Assembly: GCA_001599915.1 (NCBI GenBank)
Contig: BCIG01000003.1
Coordinates: 186,001-250,000, forward strand
Length of the DNA: 64,000 nt
DNA from: Symbiotaphrina buchneri
Lineage: Eukaryota; Ascomycota; Symbiotaphrinales; Symbiotaphrinaceae
Reading direction: 5' to 3'
Each line of letters begins with the position of its first letter. Position 1 is the first letter of the stretch. The notes beneath the pieces are model-generated. The model had not been told where the DNA came from, did not search any database, and saw only the letters and a program-made list of their open reading frames with translations. This document shows positions 42,090 to 53,357 of this stretch, one piece after another. The position numbers were made by a program, and so were the translations under genes.

Positions 42090-42943
42090 ATGTGTCGGAT
42101 CGATACCCTCACTTGTGAAAGCTGCAGACAGGTAACAGCATTGATCCTGAAGGAACAATGTACGCAAAAGGAGCCCGGCGTCTTGCCCATAAACTGTAGG
42201 GCAAGGCTGCTTGACGAAGAGGGTCCTCTTTCGCTAGGACAATTTCAACAGTGCATCGCTTGCGCTGTTGCGGAGTTGCGAGACGAGCATATGGGGGTGG
42301 CAGAGGGAGGACATGGTCTCATAAAATACGAGCAGCGGCGCAGTGAGTGCTGATTGTACCTCGTACGTAACTTACACTATACTAACGTCAAATGTCCCAC
42401 GTAGGTGGAGGAGAGCCTGTTCTATCAACAGAAACTGCATCAACCGAGTCTCCTTCAATGGCCCAGGACGGGCCTCAAGGTCATCTCCCGGAGCTGCCCG
42501 AGGGGGAGGCAGAAGATGCGCTGGAAGATGTCCCGATTTTCGCAGGCCGCAATCACGACTGGGGCCGAGGCTCGACTCGAGAAATGCAGATGGCGGAGAG
42601 TCACGGTGGGCACGTTTCAAGTGACCGCCACGGTAGGCGTCGAGCTTCTGTGTATGTTGCTGCGAGCTCACGGATCCAGCAGAGCGCATTGCTCAGCCAC
42701 CTAGGGGCCACTTCCGGGTTTAGCCCCTCTTCCCGCCTCCAGCAGGGCACGTCGCTCGGGACAGGTATTGGCCAAGTCCCAGCGGTCTTGGCACAGGAGT
42801 ATCAGCTGGAGAGGAGAAAGTTGGACGGGATGCATTCGAGAAAACCCAGGAAAGCAAAAGGCTGGAAATCCTGGCGGCCTGTGCGGGTCGGGATTTTGCC
42901 CACATTGGAGGAGGAGGAAGGGGAGGAGCCCCAAGAACCATGA
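42090..42943 (+). CDS. Unknown fungal protein with cysteine-rich N-terminus
   Basis: Exons 42090-42342 and 42405-42943, 263 residues. It starts MCRIDTLTCESCRQVTALILKEQC with four cysteines in 22 residues, possibly a metal-binding or redox patch, and a further CxxC-like spot at CIACA. No signal peptide is evident, since the first 20 residues are not hydrophobic. The second exon is polar and disordered-looking, rich in Glu, Gly and Ser, with a basic patch HSRKPRKAKGWKSWRP near the end and a run of glutamates. No domain recognised. The intron is supported by good gtgagt and gtag sites and by frame. Confidence 0.6.
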
Positions 42944-43435
42944 TACAATGGCTACGATGCGATGCCTTCTTGGTCTAAAGTTGGTTATGCCTGGACGACC
43001 CAGGTCGTTGCCGGAGATTGGCATATGATCATGGTTGATACACCATTGTGCCTCTTGGATTTTCCCAACTTGGATGACATCTGATCATAATCTTAAGCTC
43101 AATGGAAGTTCCTACCTTAATTGTCCCTTGATAACGGGAGGTTCCATTTCACGTTATGCTTAATATTTGGCGATCATGGTGGCCTGTGCCCGAAGTTTAA
43201 AGTTGCTAGTGCCAGATCGCGATCCAGACGCATGCAAGACAGATGACATCACGCTAAGCCCTCCATTTGACGGAAACAAATCAAAAGCCTGGAAAAATCA
43301 ACAACATCTTCATCCCATCCCATCCCATCCCATCCTTTCCTCTCCTCTCCTCTCCTGTCTTGTCTCCTCCACTCCGCTCTCTCCACTCGACCGTCTCCAC
43401 TCCGCACCCTTTCCCCGCCATCCCATCAACCAGCC
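42944..43435. promoter_or_regulatory. PNS1 promoter and 5' leader with pyrimidine-rich repeats
   Basis: 492 bases. The last 130 contain tandem CCCAT units (about 43313-43340) followed by TCTCC units (about 43345-43365) and further CT-rich sequence up to the ATG at 43436. CT-rich tracts just upstream of the start are common at highly expressed fungal genes and often mark the transcription start. Confidence 0.5.
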
Positions 43436-45101
43436 ATGGCTGCTCCACCTCCTGTTCCCAAGCATCCACAACAGAATGGCAACGGCCAATTTTACGACGG
43501 CAACCCCTACGACCCTCAATATTCGGCCCCTCCACCCAACTACGGTCAAAATTATGGTGCGCCTCCTCCAATTCCAGGAGGGAAGCCAACCTTTCAGGAT
43601 ACATTTAAGTTGCAAAAACCAAAATACAACGACCTCTGGGCCGGAATCTTGGTACGTGGCACTGTCTTGCAGACCAAAGTTTGACTGGCTAATCAGCGTA
43701 TCAGCTCATTGCAGTTTTCATCGGCTACTGTGTCGTGAGCGGCATTGCGATCAATGGTTACGCCCAGACGTATGGCTTCCAGGGAGGCGGAATCTACGAC
43801 GGAAACGACGACTTTGGGCTCTCCACTAACACCATCATCCTCTTCGCCTTCGTCCTCGTTGTGGCTCTGGTCTTCGCTTATGGCTATCTGTGGGCGGCCC
43901 GGCTCTTTACAAAGCAGTTCATCTGGCTCACTGCCATCCTCCACATCGTCTTTGGTTTGGGCACAGCTATCGTGTACTTTGCGCGCCACTATTACTCCGC
44001 TGCTATAGTCTTCCTGGTCTTCACGATTTTCTACATCATTTGTTTCATCACCTGGATACCGCGGATACCGTTCAGCGTGCTCATGCTACAGACGGTCATC
44101 GACGTTGCCAAGAGGTATGGTCATGTCTTCCTGGTTTCTTTCATCGGAGGCTTGATTGGATTGGGTTTTGCCGCATGGTGGAGCGTGACCCTGGTTGCGA
44201 TCTATGCCAAGTACATGCCTGGCAACAACCCGGCCTGCCAGGAGGGTGTCGGAGGTTGCTCAAGCGCAAAGGTTGCCGGCCTCGTCGTGTTTGTGACTTT
44301 TGCCGGCTACTGGATTACTGAGTGGCTCAAAAATACCATTCACACGACTATCTCTGGCGTCTATGGCTCCTGGTACTTCTGCGCGGGCAAGCCTGGAGGC
44401 GTTCCCCGCGGTTCTACACGTGGGGCTTTCCGCAGGTCCATGACATACTCCTTTGGCAGCATAAGTTTTGGCAGCTTGATCGTGTCAATTATCCAGCTAC
44501 TGCGCCAGGCCATCAGCGTTGCGCAAGCTCAGGAAGCACAAGAAGGCAACATGATCGCATGTGTCTTCACCTGCATCCTGGGATGCCTCATTGGGATCCT
44601 CGACTGGGCAGTCCAGTTCCTGAACCACTATGCCTTTTCACACATTGCTTTGTACGGAAAAGCATTCATTCCTGCAGCCAAGGACACATGGCGGTAAGTT
44701 CTTTCCATGAAGGAACCAAGTTATGCTGTTGCTAATTATTCATCAGCATGATCAAAGATCGTGGCATTGACGCTCTGGTCAATGACTGCTTGATCGACCC
44801 GGTGCTGACCATGGGCTCCACGTTTGTCGCATATAGCACGGCCTTCCTTGCGTACCTGTACCTTGAGTTTACCAGCCCAGCCCACAATTCTTCTGGCGAA
44901 TATACGCCGTTGGTAATGGCCTTCTCCTTCCTCGTTGGCCTTCAGTCCGCGAATATCTTCCTTGTCCCGCTCAAGAGCGGTACGGCCACATTCTTTGTTG
45001 CGGCAGCATGGGACCCCCAGGTCCTGATGACAGACCATCCGGATCTGTACCAGAGGATGATCACCGTATATCCTCATGTCCAGCAGGCGATTCATGCTTA
45101 A
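43436..45101 (+). CDS. pns1: Choline transporter-like (CTL) family protein, PNS1-like
   Basis: Multi-pass plasma-membrane protein of the CTL/PNS1 family. Exons 43436-43651, 43705-44693 and 44747-45101, 519 residues. The first 50 residues are Pro/Asn/Tyr/Gln-rich and cytosolic. Membrane segments follow from LIAVFIGYCVVSGIAI onward; about ten are visible. Family blocks are KNTIHTTISGVYGSWYF, FGSISFGSLIVSIIQLLR, HYAFSHIALYGKAFIPAAKDTW and IDALVNDCLIDPVLTMG. A loop with NPACQEGVGGC offers a pair of extracellular cysteines. Yeast PNS1 is not itself a proven choline carrier, so the substrate is open. Confidence 0.94.
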
Positions 45102-48100
45102 ACGCGTTGCGATATTTATTCCGGTGCTGATAAGGGTCCTCGTCTTCGGGAACTGTCTTCTGTCAACGGCGACTTTTTACTGCGGCATCAAGGCAAAAGG
45201 AGCTTTGCACATTTAAGTATCTGTGCAGTCACCTCCTTGTAGAAGGCTTGCAATACCCTACCGGGATGGAAAAGTGCAATATGGCGCTGGGTGTTCTCTA
45301 GTTGTTGTGGATGCAACAATTCTGAACACATTATACACAGCCAGGAATGGGCAGGCTATGGTGAGATTGCCTTTTAAGGTTCCAAAATAGCGGCTCTCTT
45401 TCTTTTTGTTCGAATTGAAGCGAAGGAAGCAGCCACAGCTCATTGGCTTTGCACTCCGTTGGAAGCGGACCACGCTGTATACAGAAGGTCATTAATGGGA
45501 CTAAAATTTGAAAACACATTGGATATGAACAATTGTGAAGAATGTACACTGAATGGGCTGTATGCTTCAGTTGAATTTGTTAGCAGAAAATGCACAAGTA
45601 ATCACGAGGTGCCAGACGTAGTGCTTCTAGCCCACGATCTAGAGAGACCCAAGCCCTTTCCTCCCTTAGATCGGCATAAGTCGTGACCCAGACACTGTTC
45701 CCAGACATCTTCCTTCTTGCCTGAGCCTGGAGCTTCCTACGTTGATGCCCTGAGAGTCAAATCTGCAGCTGAACCTTCAGCTCCCGATCAGCGCCATCTT
45801 TCAATGTCTCAGGTCAAGTAAACAACTAAACAAACGATAGGAGCAGAATTCACGGACGCTCATCTCGAGCCGCCCCCACCTTCCAAGGACCACGCGGCCG
45901 CTGAGAGGAAGCCTCAGAACAGGGCAAACATCATGACACCACTAATTGAGTCACGGTCTGGGCCCGACCCCACCTCTGCACATCGCGGTTTGCACGATTT
46001 AGGGACAGTAAGAGTGGGGACGAGCCCGCGGGATGCCAACTCCTTGCAGGAACCAAGAAGCAAACGACCAGGCCGGTTTGATGGAAGGAAAGGAAGGCTG
46101 CTGCAGACAAGACAAGGGGAGAGGCCGAGCGCTAGGTGATTATGCCTCTTCCAGACCTGGTCTCCGTTGCCTGTCCATTTCACCATGCAGGTAGATATAA
46201 AAGAGACCCAATTAGACTCTTCTGGAATAGAGATGCGGCGGGTTAGCTGCGCAGGTAACGTTAGCTGCGAAGGCGTCCCTGCTCTAGGCGGCGGTCCACT
46301 ACGTCAGAGATCACGCAGACACTATGGGCCGGAATCTGTGGAGCATAGCCTTGCCCGGACAGCCGCCGGTCGGGCTCAGGGGCTATCCGTCCTCGTCCTC
46401 ATGATAGTCCCGAGCACATGTTGTGAGGAGTTGGGAACAAACAATTCACAAATTCGTGAGACTCGGCCCATTTGGGCCCAATGGGAAGAAGCAGGTTCGC
46501 GGTAGGCATGCCAGGACGCACGAGTAGGTTTCCGTAGGTGATAGTGGACCCGGGCCACGCTCGAACTGCTGTTGATATTAGCCTCGGAGTCCCCGATGCC
46601 CTACCCGCCTTCAGCCAGATCCTAGACGTAAGGCAAATGATTGGCTGCTATGAATGGAGGAAGGAAAGCAAAAGGGGTCCCAGGACGAACATGTTACGAT
46701 ATGGTACGAACTCGTCGCACAAACACGCCATGGCCGCGGCAGGAAGTTCCATAAACCAACCTCCGTCACAGGTACATACCTGTCCTTTCATGCTGTGTCC
46801 CTCCAGCATGCAATATAGCCCGTGGCCGGAGAATAAATGGTCCTCGGTGAGATTCAAATGCCAGTGCACGACGCCGACGCCCCACCGGATGGCGCGGATT
46901 TCCCACACCTCCGGTCTCGTGAGCATGACAGCTTGGTGTTGAAGCCCGGAAAACGTCACCAATAATAGCTAAATAAAGCCCGAATTGGTTGACACTCTGC
47001 ATCCTCTGTCATGCTCAAATGATTTGCATAGCGGGTAGTTGCATGCGTTGGGTCTCAAACCTCGTGCCACGGGCAGTGACTGACTCTGGACGAGCCGCCT
47101 GATGGCTGCAGGGTCATGACTCGGCCATGTGGAGGATGCATCGGCACGGAGGATATCAGGTAGTGGTGGTTGACCGATGCAATGAATCTCGGTCGATAGC
47201 CTACCCGAAGGCGAGTGAGTCGAGAATTGATCCTTCTGCTTGCAATGGCTATAACGAAAGGTGCGATGGGTTATGGTCGATGTGAACGGTCTGGAGCAGG
47301 CAAATAGGTATCACGGGCTTTGACCAAGCGAATGGGTAAGCCGCAAATCGTTTCAGAAGAAGAAATCGAACATCCATACCATTTACTCCTTGATTTGGTT
47401 TTGAAGACAGCAGAGAAAAGGAATGTTGTGTTAGCAAATAATGGGATCAAAAGTTGTTGCTTTGAACATTTATGGTGCATATTGTTCTGACCATTAGAGC
47501 AAGCGGTGCCTGACCAGATACTGTACTTCCTGGCCTTCGACCAAGATTCCAAGATTGACAGAAGACCAAGAACCAAGGATGTTCACCCTTACCTATCTCT
47601 GCAGTGATGCCTGCCGACACTACAGGAAAGTCACCGGCAGCTATGTAAGCAGCTTGCGGTGGATTGGTCGGTTTCGTCAGTAGAAAGCAATGGACGCCCT
47701 TGAACACACTGCCGCCGGCACATGCTGGGCCACTAGCCAATAGATGCAGCTTGCAAGGGGTGTATGAAGTATGAAGGCACGCCCCTCCTCGAAGAGATTC
47801 GGGGGCAACTTGGAACGCTACACAGTCTGTCCACGTCACCTGCCACAAGATCGCCGGGCTGCAGCTCAGGACAATTAGGTTCGTAGCATTGCGTCTCGAT
47901 GCCCCCCGGTCGTCTTCACAGAGACCATCACGCGCCAGAGGGCAGAGATTTCAACCCGGAGGCTCCTGTTGAGACGTCTGCAGCCCTTAGCAGCGCCACT
48001 ACCCAATGGAGTGTAAGCAACGGTAGACCTGGCTTTAAGTGTCGGAGGATAATCTCCCAGTTTGGACGGGCCGCACCGTTGCTTGCTCCGACGGTTTCAC

Positions 48101-51100
48101 AGACCTGGCCGGCTACGGAAATCATGTCTCTTTAATATGGCGCCCTTGCGTCCAAGCTATGCTGAAGACAGTGCGAAAGCCCGTGCTCTTCAACGGTGAT
48201 GAGAAGGCATTAAGAGGCCAAAGATGGCATCGCTCAGCATGACCATGTCAGACGGTTTCAGCTGCCGTCGCCTGTTACGATGCCTGCTGCAAGCAAAGCC
48301 AGCCCCCTTGTTTCCGCTGAGTGGATACTGAGACTTTCGAATATATCATGTACATGCGAGATACGTGGCGGCAGACCTCTGCTGCGAACAGTAAGGTGGC
48401 AGGTAGTAAAATCCGACCTCGAAGCAGCCCGACATGGCCGATGTGCGGATGTCAAAGCGGGCTGTAGTGAACCTTATCGCCAATTGGCTCAAATTCTTCC
48501 ATGGTTTTGCTCTGGATGCCCGCACTAGGGCGAGTAGATGCGGACGCCGGCATCCGAGCTCTTGTTGTTCTAAGTTTCGAATCGGCCAGCCCTGCACGCT
48601 TGCGTGGAGGATGAGCTGGCCGCACGGAGGCACGGTCAATAAAGCGGCGATCTCGTGTGGAGGAGATCAGCTGGTTGAAAGACAAAGGAAGTCGTGAGCT
48701 ATAGCGTTCGCTTCCTCCTGAAAGTTCCGTCATGTAGGGGACATGGCGCTCGCACTTTAAAGGTTATCACCACTTAACTCCGGCACTCCTGGTGAGCACG
48801 GTCGTAGAGCAACGATACCAAGGTATGTTGAAGAAAGCAACGAAGTAACTACCATACCTTATCCACGGATCCATCGAGGATGCACCAAGTTTATCCACCA
48901 TGGCAGTCGGCTTTGGATGAAGTGCGAGTATCATCTTCGATGGAGCGTGCCAATCGCGGAATAGGGGCCCGGTCATTGGACAACGGGGCAGATCAATAAG
49001 ACACACAAAAAACTACGAATAGGTGCGTCAACCTTGCAGGTCTGCGTGCCCCTGCTCCCCCTAAGGCGGATTGGTGCTGTACCTCAACGTAACAAGTTGA
49101 GTATTGGACTGCATACTACCGTAGGTACCTTTGTAGACATACGGGGGGAGTCAAAGTTCAGTAAGATAGGTAGCTGTACCCAAGGTAAGGTACCAAAGGT
49201 AGACTTAGCTGTGTGCTGAAGTATCTTGGCTTTGACCGGAGAGTTCCAACTACAGGTCCAAGTCGCAGGTGTAGGTATCGGTACATCTGCGAATAGTCGG
49301 CTCACTCTTGAGGAGATTTCCGTGTTGATGGTCTCCTGCTGGGTGGGAAAGAAGACAAGAAGCATTTCGATAATTCCTGGAATGCAAATGCGCGCGACCT
49401 CGAGGACACAGCAGGCAGGGTTAACAGGGTTAACAAGGTCGGTGCGGCAAACGAGGGCGGCAGCCCCTGGCTCGTGCTGGGATCATCGATTAGTCTGCCG
49501 GATTTAGGCCGTGCGGGTGATTGACCCACTAAGGTAGCGCCCGCCCCCTACGGTAATCGTCGAAGATCTCATTCCCCCGTCATCCGATACCAATCGCATT
49601 TGCCCATCCATACCGCTAGTGCTGCACTCGACTTGCTTCTCCAAGATCTGAAAGGAAACGATCGATGCCTCAACGGAACGATGAACGCACAGAGCACTAC
49701 CAGCATACCCTCTTCCCTTTACCATCAACAAGCCCTCGACATCAGGTCTGGCTGCAGCACGCAAGGCGCACTCCGTTGCCAGGCCTCGAAAAGCCGTGCA
49801 CGGGCCAGAGGCTACCGGGGTAGAAAGTCCATCCCCCAGCGAACGCATTTCCCCCTAGCATCGCCTTCTGATTATGAGCTCGTCCTTTCCAGGTTTCTGT
49901 GCCTTGAGTGAGGCTTTAGGCGGACAACAGAGAAATCCTGGCGCCTCGGCTTTCGGAACGGCCTTCCGGGCGCTTTTATGGAAGGTTAGTGTAGACGAGA
50001 ATGAATAAAAGAAACGGAGACAGGACGGGCCATTCTCTATCTCGAGACCAACAGATTCCCCTCTCCAGCACCCACCTGATGCACTTCCGAGGCTTCGCTA
50101 TCTCAGACAACCCCCATTCTTGCTTCTGTCGCTCCCTTCAGCTGAACCCAGCCAATCCCCCCATCTCCCATATTTGATTGCTTCGAACTTTTAGTAGGCT
50201 AGCGACTTACCTACAGGTAGAAACGACCGGATGCCAGGGATGTCGGTGCGCTATTCTCGGGGAGAGCGGAGTCTTCGATGACCTGTACCCTGGCCATTCA
50301 CCTATCTTTAGCTCCAGGCCTGGCAGCGAATCCTTGCAAAGCCGGCGTTCACTACTGTCATCAGCCGTTGGTATTTGGTCTGAAGGTCGGTGCTCCTAAT
50401 TAAGATCCCGTACCTGCAGGATTATTTCCGATCATGGATGACTGGCTCTTTCTTCAGCTTTGACATATGTCAGGACATCAGTAATAGTTCCGTTTCGGGA
50501 CAGCTCCGAGTGGTCCTTGATCCATGATCGATTTCGCAGCAGATACTGAGGTGGATAGTGCCAGATCGTCCCGGATCATGGAGCATACCAACTAGCGCCC
50601 TCAAAGGCCAGATTCAGCCTTCCCCGGCCATGCAACGTTCCAATGTGGACCGATTGGATGATAACCTCCGCATGAAAGGAGGTGGTCAAGGAGCTAATTC
50701 TGAGACCTGAGGTCAAGGCAAAGCCAACGACTCCTTCGATGAGCGTATCCTACCCAACAGCGGGCCAAACCATCTCTAGCCCCGGTATAGGCATAGGGCC
50801 TTCATGTAGATATCAAAGGCTCGTCTTCCTCGATGCCTTTTCCTGACCCTTCTGCTACATCTTGTCCTCCCTCGTGCAATTGAGCCCCTTTGTTCAAGTT
50901 ATCCCAGTCCAACGGTGCGCCCGAGGTGCCAAACTCTAGATTCATTGATCAAAGCAAACGACTGAGGACCTAAGCTCAAGCTGACCAGGCTGAGCGCCTG
51001 GTACGACCCCTGCTAGATCATGCTGCCTATTCCCGATATTATGGCACCACGATGCTAAGATGAGGTCAGGATCGTGCGCTGGTAAGATATAAAGAAGCAG

Positions 51101-52150
51101 CCACTCCCAAGCAACTTTCGCAGGCATTGCCCTCCAGCTGTACAGCGTCGAACGATACCAAGGCTGCAGAACATCCTACCAAACGCGCCACTTGCGATCT
51201 GGTTTCTGCAAGAGATAACCAGGACATTCTCCCTGCGGGGTGCGGTCCCAATTCTGGCCTAATCCGTGTTGATCAACCGGGCAAGACGAACAGACAGCCG
51301 AACAGCCAACCCGCTTAGACCCGAATCGACAGGCGCAGGCAAATCAGATAGCTGGGCGCGCATACTGGACTGCAGGCTGCCCCTGGCGCATCAAAAACTC
51401 AGCCGCCTTCGCGCCATCCCTCTGCCGCTTACTGGAATCTGCGAATGCAAGTCCGATCCGCGCTTTCACCGCCGGAGATCTGACAAGAGAGAGGCCAGAT
51501 CCAGGTATCAATTCTCCTCCTGACAAGTGAGTTGTCTGTCATAGTCATTACCAGCACTAGCCCGCCATTGACCTTGGTTCTGGTGCATCAGCATGCAGCT
51601 TTAGCGGACGACTAATCCAGAGACCAATAGCGCGCAATCTCCATTCGAGCAAGGCACAGTTGCTGCCAGCCTGCCACTCACTCGACCGCTGCACCGAGAC
51701 ACACCGCATTCCCCGGCCCGAAAACAAGAACAAGAAGAACTATCTTTATTTTACTGTCCCTCTACCGCCAAAATAACCAGTCTGCCTGTGCCCCCGTATC
51801 GTCGCCCTCTTGCCAGGTCAGTCATTGACACAAGGAGTGAGCCAAAGCACAGTTGAACTGGAATATCTGTAGCCAGTGCATACAGGATACCCTGTACTTA
51901 CTCGCACCTTGCCTAGGCCGACCAGCCACTTGGCTCCCTTCGCGCAAGCAGCACCGAAAGGTCAAGCCACACGGGCTGGGATTCGGTCAGGATTTACAGC
52001 AAGGTAAGGAAGCTTAATCCGTGTTGTCTTACTTTCTGTGCTTTGTGGTGGGAAAGAGCTTCCATGGATGTTTGGTGCATTGGGCAGTTGATGTCAAGGA
52101 AGGTTTCAGCTAATTCGGCGCGAAAGGGAAGCTTAAGCAGGGACTGACAG
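45102..52150. other. About 7 kb without a recognisable gene
   Basis: The longest gene-free stretch in the window. Open frames are short, lack family signatures and mostly start at non-ATG codons. The first few hundred bases are the PNS1 3' region. 49118-49205 holds a cluster of GGTACC/GGTA(A)G-type words. 50040-50190 and 51700-51800 are pyrimidine-rich and leader-like. I read most of it as the upstream control region and possibly a long intron-bearing leader of the NDT80-type regulator downstream. Confidence 0.5.
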
Positions 52151-52612
52151 GCCGGGAAGCCGTCCAAGACTTGGAGCTCTTACCTTACCTTACCTTACCC
52201 GCAAAGCCCAAGCTCCGCACTAAACTGCGCGTCACCTTTGACCGCGCCGACCCATCGCCCCCATCAGAATCAGGCGGCGAGCCAGGCACAGACCGACAAG
52301 CGAAAACTCAATTCGTCGGCCCCTCGTGCTCCAAGACCCACGCCAATCCCGATTCTCACAAGATTCACCTTAGCGCAGGCTTCCGTCTCTCGCGCCAGCC
52401 AGCTTCCGACGCGGACGCCTTTCGCGGTGACGCTGACGGTGACGGCGGGCCGGAGGACCGTCACCACGTTCCGGGACTCTCCTCCCTCACCTCCGCCCGC
52501 CTCCTCGGTCGCGGCGGGCGGCCAGGTGCCCAAGCTGGATCAGCGTGAGCTCTCGGTCGGGGACGGGGCGGGATGGCCATCAACGGGGTATTCTTCATTG
52601 AATCACTGTAAG
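52151..52612 (+). other. Candidate upstream coding exon of the NDT80-type gene
   Basis: One frame here is open from 52148 and ends at a strong donor (T|gtaagt, exon end 52612). Its last part reads SSVAAGGQVPKLDQRELSVGDGAGW and GYSSLNH, which looks like a fungal transcription factor N-terminus. Its phase fits the exon at 53358 exactly. It has no ATG in frame, so the start codon must be in a further upstream exon or this exon is not coding. The left boundary is not determined; four TACCT units lie at about 52181-52199. Confidence 0.4.
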
Positions 52613-53357
52613 TATGGCACGCAAGACGGACCTCAGTGCTCACAGTACCTGCTTTGCCCCCGTCCGCCGCATTCTCTGCCCTACTACGTGTGCATGATGT
52701 TATGTACCTGTACTGCGCAAATCTGTATCTGCTTTGCTGAGTCGGTCTGGCCATCCTTGTTGTACAGCTACTCTCGCAGATACCTTATCCATGCTTGCGC
52801 TAGCCTTGTTTTCTCTCCCTGTCGAATGTCAGCGTCACCGTGAAAAGCCCCTGCTTGTGGGGTATTCGGAGCTTTATTTTCCCATCTGTTGGTTTTCGTT
52901 TCAGGAACTTCATTGCGAATTTGCATCCAGTTGTCCCTGTCATCCTACCATATGTTGTGCATGTGGAGTTGGGCGTGTTCTCACACACATTTGCGTTGGA
53001 TTCGTTGCTCAACCGAGCCTGCTCCTTGCTCCTCTGTGCTGGTGCTGCCTTGTATCGAATGTTTCAACTCTTCCCGAGATAGTGGCTCCGAAACGGGAGC
53101 TAAAAACGTTTTTGGTGCTACGTGCCGTGGACCTGCCAGCCTGCTGAGGGTCTTGCGAGCCACTCACCGTCCGCCTTTCCTCGTCCTTCTGCTTTTCCCG
53201 ACCCCGCAAGCGTGAAGCTGAAAGGGCGCACCTTGACGATCCTTGTTGGCCATGTACTTTCCTGCCTGCTTTGTCTCGCTGCCTTATCCTTCCTTGGTCC
53301 TGAGAGGTCCAACTTAGCAATCAACCGGCCGCTAATTCTTCCGTGTTGCCGACATAG

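Noticed and set aside
43313-43365. CCCAT/TCTCC repeats as a CRISPR-like or satellite array
   Set aside because: Units are 5 bases and directly tandem without spacers; this is a pyrimidine-rich leader microsatellite.
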